A stretch of 36,804 nt of DNA, taken from contig NZ_JALNUR010000030.1 of assembly GCF_026540895.1 (NCBI RefSeq), positions 1 through 36,804 of the forward strand, written 5' to 3'. The stretch comes from Sphingomonas sp. GM_Shp_1 (lineage in GTDB: Bacteria > Pseudomonadota > Alphaproteobacteria > Sphingomonadales > Sphingomonadaceae). The notes under the pieces are model-generated. The model saw only the letters and a program-made list of their open reading frames with translations. It made no database searches and was not told the origin of the DNA. This document shows positions 17,022 to 25,428 of the stretch, piece by piece; within the stretch, counting starts at the first letter, position 1, and each line of letters begins with the position of its first letter. The translations under genes and the position numbers were made by a program.

Positions 17022-17468
17022 ATGCGCATCGCGATCGCATCCGATCATGCCGCCGTCTCGTTGAAGACCGTGCTGGCGGACTGGCTGCGCGCCGAGGGGC
17101 ATGACGTGCTCGACTTGGGCACCGACGGCACGGCCAGCGTCGACTATCCCGATTTCGGCCGCGCGGTCGGCGACGCGCTGGCCGATGGTCGCGCCGAGCG
17201 CGGCGTGGCCTTGTGCGGCTCGGGCATCGGCATCTCGATTGCCGCCAACCGTAACCCTGCCTGCCGCTGTGCGCTGGTGTCCGAGCCGCTGTCCGCCGCG
17301 CTCGCCCGCCAGCATAACGACGCCAACGCCATCGCCATGGGCGCGCGCGTCATCGGCGAGGAAATGGCCAAGGCCTGCCTCCAGGCCTTTCTGTCCACCC
17401 CGTTCGAGGGCGGACGTCATCAGCGTCGCGTCGACATGCTGTCCACCGCCGCGCTTGCCCAGAATTGA
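17022..17468 (+). CDS. rpiB: Ribose-5-phosphate isomerase B
   Basis: The 148-residue RpiB/LacA/LacB-type isomerase interconverts ribose 5-phosphate and ribulose 5-phosphate in the pentose phosphate pathway. The N-terminal IASDHAAVSLK carries the substrate-binding Asp and His, CGSGIGISIAANR carries the active-site Cys, and HNDANAIAMGARVIG is the family's C-terminal signature. An AGGAG site lies about 10 nt before the ATG. glyA starts 36 nt after the stop, so the two probably share a transcript. Confidence 0.94.
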   Translation: MRIAIASDHAAVSLKTVLADWLRAEGHDVLDLGTDGTASVDYPDFGRAVGDALADGRAERGVALCGSGIGISIAANRNPACRCALVSEPLSAALARQHNDANAIAMGARVIGEEMAKACLQAFLSTPFEGGRHQRRVDMLSTAALAQN

Positions 17469-17504
17469 ACGCACCCGAATTGAACGCCCGAGGATACGCA
17501 CCCC

Positions 17505-18803
17505 ATGAGCACGCTTAACGACGTCCAGCCCGCCGGTTTCTTCACCCGTACCCTCGCCGATGCCGACCCCGCCGTCTTCGCCGGTGTGTCGCACGAGCTG
17601 GACCGCGAGCAGACTCAGATCGAGCTGATCGCCAGCGAGAACATCGTCTCCAAGGCGGTGATGGAGGCGCAGGGCTCGGTCTTCACCAACAAATATGCCG
17701 AGGGTTATCCGGGCAAGCGCTATTACCAGGGCTGCGCGCCGTCGGACGAGGTCGAGCAACTCGCCATCGACCGCGCCAAGCAGATTTTCGGCTGCGGCTT
17801 CGTCAACGTCCAGCCGCATTCGGGCGCGCAGGCGAACGGCGCGGTGATGCTGGCGCTGGCCAAGCCCGGCGACACGATCATGGGCCTGTCGCTCGATGCG
17901 GGCGGCCACCTGACCCACGGCGCCAAGGCGGCGCTGTCGGGCAAGTGGTTCAACGCGGTCCAGTACGGCGTCGACGCCGAGACGCACCTGATCGACTATG
18001 ACGAGGTCGCCCGCATCGCGCGCGAGTGCCAGCCCAAGATCATCATCGCGGGTGGCTCCGCCTATCCGCGCGTCATCGACTTCGCCAAGTTCCGCGCCAT
18101 CGCGGACGAGGTCGGCGCCTATTTCATGGTCGACATGGCGCATTTCGCGGGCATCGTCGCGGGCGGCCTGCACCCGACCCCGTTCGGCCACGCCCATGTC
18201 GTGACCACCACCACCCACAAGACGCTGCGGGGGCCCCGTGGCGGCATGATCATGACCGATGACGAAGCCATCGCGAAGAAGATCAACTCGGCGGTCTTCC
18301 CCGGCCTTCAGGGCGGCCCCCTGATGCACGTCATCGCCGCCAAGGCGGTCGCGTTCGGCGAGGCGCTCCAGCCCGATTTCAAGACCTATATCGCGGCGGT
18401 GGTCGAGAATGCCCGTATGCTGGCGGCGACGCTGAAGGCGCGTGGCGCGAACCTAGTCGCGGGCGGCACCGACACGCATCTGGCGCTGGTCGACCTGACC
18501 CCGCTGGGCATCACCGGCCGCGACGCCGACGAGGCGCTGGAGCGGGCGGGCATCACCTGTAACAAGAACGGCATTCCCAACGATCCGCTGCCCCCGATGA
18601 AGACGAGCGGCATCCGCGTCGGCTCGCCCGCCGGGACCACGCGCGGCTTCGGCGTCGCGGAGTTCGAGCAGATCGGCCATATGGTCGCCGATGTGCTCGA
18701 CGGTCTGAAGGCCAAGGGCGAGCATGGGGACCCCGAGGTCGAGGCGAACGTTCGTGCCCGTGTGCGTGAGCTTTGCGCACGCTTTCCGATCTATCAGGGA
18801 TAA
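17505..18803 (+). CDS. glyA: Serine hydroxymethyltransferase
   Basis: The 432-residue PLP enzyme converts serine and tetrahydrofolate to glycine and 5,10-methylene-tetrahydrofolate, the main one-carbon source in the cytoplasm. Signatures include [27 protein letters not shown], the [14 protein letters not shown]sp region, and [13 protein letters not shown] with the PLP Lys. Length fits the family. GAGGA precedes the ATG. The order rpiB-glyA-(small protein)-nrdR suggests one operon linking pentose, one-carbon and deoxynucleotide metabolism. Confidence 0.97.
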   Translation: MSTLNDVQPAGFFTRTLADADPAVFAGVSHELDREQTQIELIASENIVSKAVMEAQGSVFTNKYAEGYPGKRYYQGCAPSDEVEQLAIDRAKQIFGCGFVNVQPHSGAQANGAVMLALAKPGDTIMGLSLDAGGHLTHGAKAALSGKWFNAVQYGVDAETHLIDYDEVARIARECQPKIIIAGGSAYPRVIDFAKFRAIADEVGAYFMVDMAHFAGIVAGGLHPTPFGHAHVVTTTTHKTLRGPRGGMIMTDDEAIAKKINSAVFPGLQGGPLMHVIAAKAVAFGEALQPDFKTYIAAVVENARMLAATLKARGANLVAGGTDTHLALVDLTPLGITGRDADEALERAGITCNKNGIPNDPLPPMKTSGIRVGSPAGTTRGFGVAEFEQIGHMVADVLDGLKAKGEHGDPEVEANVRARVRELCARFPIYQG

Positions 18804-18815
18804 GGACGTATTCGC

Positions 18816-19007
18816 ATGGCCAAGTTCGACCAGAAATTCTCCGAGGTGCAGAGCGACATCAAGTCGACCCCCGGCCTCGGCAAGAGCATGGCGAAATGGG
18901 GCGCGCTGGGCGCGGTCGTCGCGATCCCGGTGCCGTTCGTCGGCCCGATCTTCGGCGCGGCGGCGGGTGCCGGCTATGCCTATCTCAAGGCCAAGAAGAA
19001 GATCTGA
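18816..19007 (+). CDS. Small glycine-rich membrane protein
   Basis: The 63-residue protein has a charged, helical N-terminus (MAKFDQKFSEVQSDIKS), a hydrophobic Gly/Ala segment with glycine-zipper spacing (GALGAVVAIPVPFVGPIFG, then AAAGAGYAYL) and a basic KAKKKI end. This suggests one membrane-inserting hairpin or oligomerising helix. It starts 12 nt after glyA with an AAGGA site and its stop codon directly abuts the nrdR start, so it is almost certainly translated as part of that operon. I do not recognise a family and no function is assigned. Confidence 0.72.
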   Translation: MAKFDQKFSEVQSDIKSTPGLGKSMAKWGALGAVVAIPVPFVGPIFGAAAGAGYAYLKAKKKI

Positions 19008-19475
19008 ATGCGCTGCCCCTTTTGTGGCCATGAAGACAGTCAGGTAAAGGACAGCCGCCCCACCGAAGACGGGGCGGCCATCCGCCGCCGCCGCCAGTGC
19101 GAAGGCTGCGGCGCGCGCTTCACCACGTTCGAGCGTATCCAGCTGCGCGAGCTGTTCGTGCTGAAGAGCGAGGATCGGCGCGAGCCGTTCGATCGCGAGA
19201 AACTGCTTCGCTCCATCGCCATCGCCACGCGCAAGCGCCCGATTGACCCGGTGCGGGTGGAGAAGCTCGTCTCGGGCATCCAGCGGCAATTGGAGACGAG
19301 CGGCGAGGGCGAGGTTTCGTCCAAGCGGATTGGCGAGATGGTGATGGAGGGGCTGAAGGGACTCGACTCGGTCGCCTATATCCGGTTCGCCAGCGTGTAT
19401 CGCGAGTTCGGGGAGGCCAAGGATTTCGAGGCGTTCGCCGGGACGGTGGAAGAGGTGGCTCCCAAGGGGGAGTGA
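19008..19475 (+). CDS. nrdR: Transcriptional repressor NrdR
   Basis: The 155-residue protein has an N-terminal zinc ribbon (Cys3, Cys6, Cys31, Cys34) with Arg-rich DNA-binding loops ([18 protein letters not shown]) and a C-terminal ATP-cone (about 49-139). NrdR senses ATP/dATP and represses ribonucleotide reductase genes. Its start codon immediately follows the stop of the small membrane protein gene. No ribonucleotide reductase gene lies in the window, so its targets are elsewhere. A perfect 28-bp inverted repeat doublet follows the gene. Confidence 0.95.
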   Translation: MRCPFCGHEDSQVKDSRPTEDGAAIRRRRQCEGCGARFTTFERIQLRELFVLKSEDRREPFDREKLLRSIAIATRKRPIDPVRVEKLVSGIQRQLETSGEGEVSSKRIGEMVMEGLKGLDSVAYIRFASVYREFGEAKDFEAFAGTVEEVAPKGE

Positions 19476-19494
19476 GTTGGTGAGGTCCGGGCGT

Positions 19495-19579
19495 GGGCTT
19501 CGACTTCGCTCAGCCTGAACGGCTGTTTGTGTAAGCCACTATTCCCCACCTCCGTTCAGGCTGAGCGAAGTCGAAGCCC
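19495..19579. repeat. Family A inverted repeat doublet, perfect 28-bp arms
   Basis: The arms at 19495-19522 and 19552-19579 are exact reverse complements over 28 nt with a 29-nt loop. The doublet lies just past nrdR and probably terminates the glyA-nrdR transcript before the GIY-YIG gene. Confidence 0.9.
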
Positions 19580-19648
19580 AAGGGAGGCCCTTGCCCAGTA
19601 GGCCCTTCGCGATACCATCGCCGAGTCATTAGCCGGGGGCGAAGCGAG

Positions 19649-19969
19649 ATGGCCTTTTACTGCTACATCCTGCTCTGCTCCGACGGCAGCTATTACACCG
19701 GCCACACCGACAATCTCGAACTCCGCATCGGCCAGCACCAATCGGGCGAACTCCCAGGCTACACCCAGACCCGCCGCCCGGTCACACTGGGCTGGTCCCA
19801 GGATTTCCCTTCTCGGCACGAAGCCCTGACCGCCGAACGCCAGATTAAGGGCTGGTCCCGCGCCAAGAAAGCCGCCCTGATCGCAACCGACTGGACGGCG
19901 CTGAAAGAAGCCGCGATACCGCGCGCGGAACGTGCCCTTCGACTTCGCTCAGGGCGAACGAGAGAGTGA
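19649..19969 (+). CDS. GIY-YIG nuclease-domain protein
   Basis: The 106-residue protein has a single GIY-YIG domain in the short YhbQ/UPF0213-like form: YCYILLCSDGSYYTGHTDNL holds the paired Tyr motifs, followed by Arg26 (LRIGQHQ) and the conserved Glu in AERQIKGWSRAKK. Such proteins are presumed DNA-acting, but most have no demonstrated role. The last ~13 residues (ERALRLRSGRTRE) are translated from a family A repeat copy, so the natural C-terminus has probably been replaced. The stop codon overlaps the GTG start of trmJ by 4 nt. Confidence 0.85.
   Translation: MAFYCYILLCSDGSYYTGHTDNLELRIGQHQSGELPGYTQTRRPVTLGWSQDFPSRHEALTAERQIKGWSRAKKAALIATDWTALKEAAIPRAERALRLRSGRTRE
19935..19960. repeat. 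Single family A repeat copy inside a coding region
   Basis: The sequence CCCTTCGACTTCGCTCAGGG, continuing CGAACG, is one arm of the family A element without a partner. It is read in frame as the last residues of the GIY-YIG protein and ends just before the trmJ start, so it also forms the leader of trmJ. Confidence 0.8.
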
Positions 19970-20697
19970 CCGTGAACAAGTCCCAACCCCCCGTCATCGT
20001 CCTGGTCCGCCCGCAGCTCGGCGAGAATATCGGCAAGGCGGCGCGCGCCATGCTCAATTTCGGGCTGGTCGAGATGCGCCTCGTCACCCCGCGCGATGGC
20101 TGGCCCAATCCGCAGGCGGGGCCCGCCGCGTCGGGTGCTGACGTGGTGCTGGAACAGGCCAAGGTGTATGAAAGCGTCGCCGACGCGGTCGCCGATTGCT
20201 CTCAGGTCTATGCCACCACGGTGCGCAAGCGTGGTGTGACCAAGCCGGTCGTGACCCCGGAAGAGGCCGCGCGCGAAATCCATGCCGATGCGACCGGCCG
20301 CGCCGCCTTCCTGTTCGGGCCGGAGCGTTCGGGCTTGGAGACCGACGATGTCGCGATCGCGCGCAAGATCGTGACGGTGCCGATCAACCCGGAATTCGGC
20401 AGCCTGAACCTCGCCCAGGCGGTGATCCTGATTGCCTATGAATGGTCCAAGGGCGTCGAACTGGCCCAGCCGCCCGAAGTCGCATTGCCGGAGGTCGCGC
20501 CGCAGGGCGAGCTGGACGGGATGATCGGCCAGTTGGAAGAGATGCTGGACGGCGCGGGCTATTTCTTCCCGGAGGATCGCACGCCCGCGACCAAGCGCAC
20601 GCTGCGCACCCTGCTCACCAAGCCGGGCTGGTCGAGCCAGGAAATCCGCACGCTGCGCGGCGTGCTGTCGACGCTGGCGCGGCCCCGCCAGCGGTAA
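19966..20697 (+). CDS. trmJ: tRNA/rRNA 2'-O-methyltransferase, TrmJ type (SPOUT family)
   Basis: The 243-residue protein carries the SPOUT signatures of the TrmH/TrmJ group: NIGKAARAMLNFGL near the N-terminus, LFGPERSGL, and VPINPEFGSLNLAQAV forming the SAM-binding knot. Its length with a C-terminal helical extension (GELDGMIGQLEEML onwards) matches TrmJ, which methylates the 2'-OH of residue 32 in several tRNAs. The start is a GTG overlapping the upstream stop (19966); a second GTG at 19972 is also possible. It is convergent with the chorismate mutase gene across a repeat doublet. The exact target residue is inferred from family resemblance. Confidence 0.88.
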   Translation: MTVNKSQPPVIVLVRPQLGENIGKAARAMLNFGLVEMRLVTPRDGWPNPQAGPAASGADVVLEQAKVYESVADAVADCSQVYATTVRKRGVTKPVVTPEEAAREIHADATGRAAFLFGPERSGLETDDVAIARKIVTVPINPEFGSLNLAQAVILIAYEWSKGVELAQPPEVALPEVAPQGELDGMIGQLEEMLDGAGYFFPEDRTPATKRTLRTLLTKPGWSSQEIRTLRGVLSTLARPRQR

Positions 20698-20728
20698 GGG
20701 GCGGACGTTCAGCCCAGTGGCCATCGCT

Positions 20729-20819
20729 CCGTTCGGGCTGAGCGTAGTCGAAGCCCACGCCGATCGGAGTGTTTGGCAGAGGGTTCCCCTTGGCCTTCGA
20801 CTTCGCTCAGGCTGAACGG
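20729..20819. repeat. Family A inverted repeat doublet (imperfect)
   Basis: Left arm 20729-20757 (CCGTTCGGGCTGAGCGTAGT...) and right arm 20791-20819 are inverted copies with a few mismatches and a 33-nt loop. It lies between convergent trmJ and chorismate mutase genes, again a terminator position. Confidence 0.82.
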
Positions 20820-20839
20820 CGGTGGGATTAGGCGGGCGC

Positions 20840-21148
20840 TTACCCGCGCGTCCGGTCGAACGCCGCCAGTTCATAGGCGATCGATCCCTCGACCAGCGTT
20901 TCCCACATCTCCGCCACGACCGTCTCGGGCACGCCAAGTCGCTTCGCCTCGGCGCAGGCCTGGTCGATCACCTGGGTCTTGCGGTCCTCGTCGCGCACCC
21001 GGTCGCGGGTGGGTTTGATCCGCGCGGCGGCGTCCATATAGGCGAAGCGGCGGGCGAGCATCGCCACCAGCTCCCGGTCGAGCTGGTCGACGCCCGCACG
21101 GACCTCCGCCATGGTCGTGCAATCGGGTCCGGCGAATATCTGGGTCAT
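20840..21148 (-). CDS. Chorismate mutase (AroQ class)
   Basis: The 102-residue all-helical protein matches monofunctional AroQ chorismate mutases, which convert chorismate to prephenate for Phe/Tyr synthesis. The opening helix (MAEVRAGVDQLDRELVAMLA) contains the active-site Arg and the Asp of the LD pair. RFAYMDAAARIK follows, then RDRVRDEDRKTQVI, and the last helix includes ETLVEGSIAYE. There is no signal peptide, so it is cytoplasmic. The N-terminal extension MTQIFAGPDCTT is also seen in pyocin-type (PchB-like) members, so an isochorismate pyruvate-lyase side activity cannot be excluded from sequence alone. Confidence 0.88.
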   Translation of the reverse strand: MTQIFAGPDCTTMAEVRAGVDQLDRELVAMLARRFAYMDAAARIKPTRDRVRDEDRKTQVIDQACAEAKRLGVPETVVAEMWETLVEGSIAYELAAFDRTRG

Positions 21149-21254
21149 GGGAACGGCTCTGCCGGGCGGCGTCCTTGCTGTCCAGCCCGGCTTGCGATGG
21201 GGCGACGGATCGCGTTAGCTTGCCGAACATGCTGTTCCGACGGGAGATAGGACG

Positions 21255-21497
21255 ATGCTGACCGGTTTGCTGTTGCTGGCCCTGACGGGGCAGCTGGCCC
21301 AACCCCCGGCCCAAGCGACGCCTGTCGCGCCCAAGGCCAAGGAAAGGACGATCTGCCGCAGCGAGGGGACCACGGGGTCGCGGCTCGCCGGTCGTCGCGT
21401 CTGCCACACGCGCGAGGAGTGGGACATGATCGCCGCCAATGCGCGCAAGGATGTCGAGGATGCGGCCAGTCGCATGACCACCGCGCAGGGCAACTGA
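21255..21497 (+). CDS. Small secreted two-cysteine protein
   Basis: The 80-residue protein has a signal peptide (MLTGLLLLALTGQLAQPPAQA) and a short mature part with the pattern TICRSEGTTGSRLAGRRVCH followed by TREEWDMI. The two Cys flank a TGSRL segment and probably form a disulphide in the periplasm. I recall this Cys-TGSR-Cys-EW pattern in small uncharacterised proteins of sphingomonads, but no function is known to me. A GGGAGATAGGA ribosome site precedes the ATG. It lies upstream of rpsD but separated by that gene's promoter. Confidence 0.68.
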   Translation: MLTGLLLLALTGQLAQPPAQATPVAPKAKERTICRSEGTTGSRLAGRRVCHTREEWDMIAANARKDVEDAASRMTTAQGN

Positions 21498-21522
21498 TCC
21501 CCGCCGCGCCTGACCGCCTCGC

Positions 21523-21551
21523 TTGACTCCGGCGTGCCCCTCCGCTAGGCG
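21523..21551 (+). promoter_or_regulatory. Putative sigma-70 promoter of rpsD
   Basis: TTGACT (21523-21528) and TAGGCG (21546-21551) are separated by exactly 17 nt, about 118 nt upstream of rpsD. The layout is identical to that before rpmJ on the other strand. The leader between promoter and start could carry S4 autoregulation, but no defined structure was recognised. Confidence 0.6.
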
Positions 21552-21668
21552 CGCCGCTTCGCAATTGCCCCCGCATCCCGGTGAAGCGGTGGGCCTGCGC
21601 TTGTCCCACAAAGACTGGCATGGTGCGATACCGGGACCAACGTTGTTCGTAGTTGCTAAGGAATACAC

Positions 21669-22283
21669 ATGTCGAAGCGTCAGAGCGCGAAGTACAAGCT
21701 CGACCGCCGTATGGGCGAGAACATCTGGGGTCGCCCCAAGAGCCCGGTCAACAAGCGTGAATACGGCCCCGGCCAGCATGGCCAGCGTCGCAAGGGCAAG
21801 ATGTCGGACTTCGGTCTGCAGCTGCGCGCCAAGCAGAAGCTGAAGGGCTATTATGGCGACGTGACCGAGAAGCAGTTCAAGGCCTGCTACCAGGAAGCCG
21901 CCCGCATGAAGGGCGACACCTCGCAGAACCTGATCGGCCTGCTCGAGCAGCGTCTGGACATGATCGTGTACCGCGCCAAGTTCGCGCCGACGATCTTCGC
22001 CGCGCGTCAGCTGGTCAGCCATGGCCACATCCGCGTCAACGGCGTGAAGTGCAACATCGCGTCGCGTCGCTGCTTCGTCGGCGACGAGATCTCGCTGGGC
22101 TCGAAGGCGACCGAAATGGCGCTGGTCATGGAAGCACAGCAGCTCGCCGAGCGTGAAGTGCCCGATTACGTCACCGCCGACGGCAACACCAAGGTCGCCC
22201 TGACCCGCGTGCCGACGCTGGACGAGGTGCCCTATCCGGTGAAGATGGAACCGAACCTGGTCGTCGAATTCTATTCGCGCTAA
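21669..22283 (+). CDS. rpsD: 30S ribosomal protein uS4
   Basis: The 204-residue primary 16S rRNA-binding protein organises early 30S assembly. It has the basic N-terminal domain ([20 protein letters not shown]; no zinc Cys cluster, as usual in alphaproteobacteria) and the S4 RNA-binding domain containing [16 protein letters not shown]. Length is typical. AAGGA lies 8 nt before the ATG. It stands alone here rather than in the alpha operon, which is the common arrangement in alphaproteobacteria, and has its own promoter and a strong terminator. Confidence 0.97.
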   Translation: MSKRQSAKYKLDRRMGENIWGRPKSPVNKREYGPGQHGQRRKGKMSDFGLQLRAKQKLKGYYGDVTEKQFKACYQEAARMKGDTSQNLIGLLEQRLDMIVYRAKFAPTIFAARQLVSHGHIRVNGVKCNIASRRCFVGDEISLGSKATEMALVMEAQQLAEREVPDYVTADGNTKVALTRVPTLDEVPYPVKMEPNLVVEFYSR

Positions 22284-22308
22284 GTTTTCGGGTCTTACCG
22301 AATTACGG

Positions 22309-22339
22309 AAAGGGCGGTCCTTCGGGGCCGCCCTTTTTG
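22309..22339 (+). terminator. Rho-independent terminator of rpsD
   Basis: The sequence AAAGGGCGGTCC, TTCG, GGGGCCGCCC ends in TTTTT. The stem is about 10 bp with a stable TTCG tetraloop and a U-run, 26 nt after the rpsD stop. It is the most classical intrinsic terminator in the window. Confidence 0.93.
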
Positions 22340-22408
22340 TTTGCGATGCGCTTGCCGGATGGCGGGGGGCCGCTCATACTTTGCCCGTTCAAAGGCGGGA
22401 GGGTCATG

Positions 22409-22777
22409 ATGCGCCTGGAATGGATTGCCGTCGTCGCGCTGCTGGGTGCAACCGGTGCCACGGCTCAGACGGCCGAACAGGGGCAATATGCCGCCCAGCT
22501 TCGGGCGATGTTCACGTCGGTCGCGGGTGGCACCTGTCCGGCCGATCTGATGGCCGATGGCCTGTTGAAGGCATGTCAGGAACAGCTACCCCAGATGGCA
22601 TCCGGCCTGAAGGCCGCCGGGCCGATCAAGACGATCACCTTCCTGAAGACCGAGCTGGCGAACGGCGAGTGGTTCGAGCAATATCAGGTGACGTTCACCA
22701 ACGGCGCGCCGTCCAAGTGGACGATCGGCGGCCTGCAGGACGGCAAGTTCAAGTCGGTCTATTCGCTGGGCGATTGA
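22409..22777 (+). CDS. Secreted hypothetical protein
   Basis: The 122-residue protein begins with a signal peptide (MRLEWIAVVALLGATGATAQ). The mature domain starts as a helical segment (TAEQGQYAAQLRAMFTSV), has two Cys (GGTCPADLM and LLKACQEQL) and ends in a beta pattern (IKTITFLKTELANGEWFEQY, then QVTFTNGAPSKWTIGGL). That arrangement resembles small periplasmic cystatin- or NTF2-like folds, but I cannot name a family. The second of two adjacent ATGs (22409) is preferred because GGGAGGG is then 5 nt upstream. The signal-peptidase-like gene follows after 27 nt. Confidence 0.7.
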   Translation: MRLEWIAVVALLGATGATAQTAEQGQYAAQLRAMFTSVAGGTCPADLMADGLLKACQEQLPQMASGLKAAGPIKTITFLKTELANGEWFEQYQVTFTNGAPSKWTIGGLQDGKFKSVYSLGD

Positions 22778-22804
22778 GGGGCGGCGAGAGATGGAAAAGG
22801 GCTG

Positions 22805-23716
22805 ATGCTGGAAGGTGAAGGGCAAAGGACGGTGGCCGCACGTATCGGCGTGACCGCGCTCAACCTGCTATTCCCTGGGCTCGGACTGCTTCGGATCGGT
22901 TGTTGGAAAAGCGGTATATGTTTCGTTGCCGCGCCCTTCATACTGGTCGGACTCATCACATTCGGCTTGGGCTTTTGTCTGGTCAGCTATGCGGCGGTGT
23001 TGATTGCAGCGACTCTGGCCATCTCAGCCATTGCCGCGATCTTCATCGTGGCGATGGTGCTGACATGGCGACACGGCAAGATGCGGCGCCCTGCGCGCTG
23101 GTGGTCGCAATGGTATGTGATCGTCGCGCTGTGGCTAATCGCGGGCCTGTTGCTTAATCAGGCAGCCGATGTATCGCGCCGGATGTACAGGCTTTTCTAT
23201 GCCCCATCCGGCAGCATGGCGCCGACCCTTTTGGAAGGCGACAAATTCGTCGTTGATACGGGCTGGCGCGGCCCCCTCGAACGCGGGATGCCGGTCCTGT
23301 TTCAGGGCGCGGGGTCAGCCCGCATCTATCGTATCGCGGCGGTTGCGGGTGATCGTATAGCGATTCGCAACGGGGTGCCGATCATCAACGGAGTGGCGGC
23401 GCAGTGGCAACCTCGCGGCATCCAGGCCAAGGATGGAGCAGATGACGGGCGTCTCTGGGCGGAGCGTCTGCCAGGCGAGGCCAAGTCCCACTTCATTTTG
23501 AAGAGCGAGCCGACGCCCTTTGACGATCTTTCGGAAATGGTCGTTCCCAAGGGCCATTTTTTCGTTCTGGGCGACAACCGGGATCGCTCCGCCGACAGTC
23601 GCGTCCCCGTCGAAGCTCTTGGCGTCGGCATGGTCCCCGAAAGCTCCGTCATCGGAAGACCGCGTTCCATCTACTGGAGCCAGACACATGACCGGATCGG
23701 TCGCCGTCTCGACTGA
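22805..23716 (+). CDS. Membrane S26 signal-peptidase-like protein lacking the usual catalytic Lys
   Basis: The 303-residue protein has about four hydrophobic segments in residues 15-118, then a periplasmic S26 domain. The Ser nucleophile motif is intact (APSGSMAP, Ser137), as are the box D/E-like AGD (182-183) and GDNRDRSADSR. At the position of the general-base Lys (Lys145 in E. coli LepB, in the KRxVGLPGD motif) the protein has Tyr175: RIYRIAAVAGD. No other Lys lies close by. It may be inactive, use another base, or do a different job from housekeeping LepB. The long N-terminal membrane region is also unusual; typical enzymes have one or two helices. Base composition looks less GC-rich than neighbours. 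Confidence 0.8.
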   Translation: MLEGEGQRTVAARIGVTALNLLFPGLGLLRIGCWKSGICFVAAPFILVGLITFGLGFCLVSYAAVLIAATLAISAIAAIFIVAMVLTWRHGKMRRPARWWSQWYVIVALWLIAGLLLNQAADVSRRMYRLFYAPSGSMAPTLLEGDKFVVDTGWRGPLERGMPVLFQGAGSARIYRIAAVAGDRIAIRNGVPIINGVAAQWQPRGIQAKDGADDGRLWAERLPGEAKSHFILKSEPTPFDDLSEMVVPKGHFFVLGDNRDRSADSRVPVEALGVGMVPESSVIGRPRSIYWSQTHDRIGRRLD

Positions 23717-23796
23717 CGGCCTGGTCGATGTCCGGCAAGCTTGCCCCGTGCCGTAGCACCGGGCACAAGGCCCCAAAACACAAGGGGAAAATCATC

Positions 23797-25428
23797 ATGC
23801 GCCGTCTGGTCCTATTGTCCCTTCTGCTCTCGGGCGCCGCCATCGCGCAGGAGCGGCCCGCTATTTCCGTCGATACGCTGAAGACGGTCACCCAGACGCT
23901 GTCGTCGGACGAATATGAGGGCCGCGCGCCGACCACCCCGGCGGAGGACAAGACGGTCGCCTACATCATCGACCGCTTCCAGAAGGCGGGACTGAAGCCC
24001 GGCAACAAGGGCGGATGGACCCAGGATGTGCCGATGGTCGAGATCACCGCCACCGATGTCCAGCCCTTCACCGTCAAGGGCAAGGGCGCGCCGATCCCGC
24101 TCGCCTATCGCACCGATATGGTCGTCGGCACCTATCGCGTGACCCCGAAGATCGATGTGGCGAACAGCGAGATGGTCTTCGTCGGATACGGCATCACCGC
24201 GCCTGAAAAGGGCTGGGACGATTATGCTGGGGTCGATGTGCGCGGCAAGACGGTGGTCATCCTGATCAACGACGCCGACTGGCAGACCATGGGGCGCGAC
24301 GGGCCGTTCGAGGGGCGGGCGATGACCTGGTATGGCCGCTGGCCGTACAAGTTCGAGAATGCCGCCAAGCACGGTGCCGCCGCCGCGCTGATCGTCCATC
24401 AGACCGAACCGGCGGCCTATCCCTGGGCGGTGGTGCAGTCGTCCTGGACCGGGCCGCAGCTCGAACTGGACGAGGCGGGCGATCATATGGACCAGAGCCA
24501 GGTCATCGGCTGGCTGCAGCAACCGGTGGCCGAGCGCATCCTGAAGGCGGCGGGCAAGGACCTCGCCACGCTGACCAAGGCGGCGCAGACCAAGGGATTC
24601 CGGGCGGTGCCGCTGGGCCTGACCCTGTCGGGCGGTTTCGCCAACACCATCCGGCGGCAGGCGTCGAAGAACGTGATCGGCGTGCTGCCCGGCACGACCG
24701 AGCCCGGTGATTATGTCCTCTATTCCGCGCATTGGGACCATCTTGGCCGCTGCGACGCGGTGGACGGCGACGATATCTGTAACGGTGCGCTCGACAATGC
24801 GACCGGCGTGGCGGGCCTGGTCGCGCTGGCCGAGGCGCAGGCCAAGGCGGGCCCGGCCAAGCGCTCGATCGCCTTTCTGGCGGTGACGGCGGAGGAAAGC
24901 GGGCTGCTCGGTTCGGGCTATTATGCGCAGCATCCGGTCTTCCCGCTCGCCCGCACGGTGGGGGGCGTGAACATGGACGGGCTGAACGTCACCGGCCGGT
25001 CGAAGGATTTCGTGCTGGTCGGCAAGGGCAAGTCGGAGATCGAGGATCTCGCCAAGGGGCTGGTCGGCGCGCAAGGCCGCTATATCGGCGAGGAAGCCAA
25101 TCCGGAGCGGGGCAGCTATTACCGGTCCGACCATTTCTCCTTCGCCAAGCTGGGCGTACCGATGCTCGACGGCGGATCGGGGCAGGACAAGGTGATGGGC
25201 GGCGTCGCGGCGGGCAAGGCGGCGGCGGAGGACTATGTCGCCCACCGCTATCACAAGCCCGCCGATCAATATGATCCCAACTGGGATTGGTCGGGCGCAG
25301 TCGAGGATTTGACGGTCTATTATCAATTGGGCAGGACGCTGGCCGACCGGCCGGGCCTGTGGCCCAACTGGTATCCCACCGCCGAATTTCGCGGGATCCG
25401 CGATCAAAGCAGGAAGAATGCCCAGTGA
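23797..25428 (+). CDS. Secreted M28-family metallopeptidase with PA-like insert
   Basis: The 543-residue protein has a signal peptide (MRRLVLLSLLLSGAAIAQ) and an M28 aminopeptidase domain. Zinc ligands are seen in YSAHWDHLG (His, Asp), NGALDNATG (bridging Asp), TAEESGLLG (catalytic Glu pair), NMDGLN (Asp) and YRSDHFSFAKLGVP (final His). A protease-associated-like region precedes the catalytic part (about residues 95-240). It probably trims peptides in the periplasm. AAGGGGAAAA lies before the ATG at 23797. The stop overlaps the aguA GTG start by 4 nt, coupling peptide breakdown with agmatine use. Confidence 0.9.
   Translation: MRRLVLLSLLLSGAAIAQERPAISVDTLKTVTQTLSSDEYEGRAPTTPAEDKTVAYIIDRFQKAGLKPGNKGGWTQDVPMVEITATDVQPFTVKGKGAPIPLAYRTDMVVGTYRVTPKIDVANSEMVFVGYGITAPEKGWDDYAGVDVRGKTVVILINDADWQTMGRDGPFEGRAMTWYGRWPYKFENAAKHGAAAALIVHQTEPAAYPWAVVQSSWTGPQLELDEAGDHMDQSQVIGWLQQPVAERILKAAGKDLATLTKAAQTKGFRAVPLGLTLSGGFANTIRRQASKNVIGVLPGTTEPGDYVLYSAHWDHLGRCDAVDGDDICNGALDNATGVAGLVALAEAQAKAGPAKRSIAFLAVTAEESGLLGSGYYAQHPVFPLARTVGGVNMDGLNVTGRSKDFVLVGKGKSEIEDLAKGLVGAQGRYIGEEANPERGSYYRSDHFSFAKLGVPMLDGGSGQDKVMGGVAAGKAAAEDYVAHRYHKPADQYDPNWDWSGAVEDLTVYYQLGRTLADRPGLWPNWYPTAEFRGIRDQSRKNAQ

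Noticed and set aside
21552..21668. A structured S4-binding leader or riboswitch before rpsD
   Set aside because: No pseudoknot or known riboswitch core could be recognised by eye.
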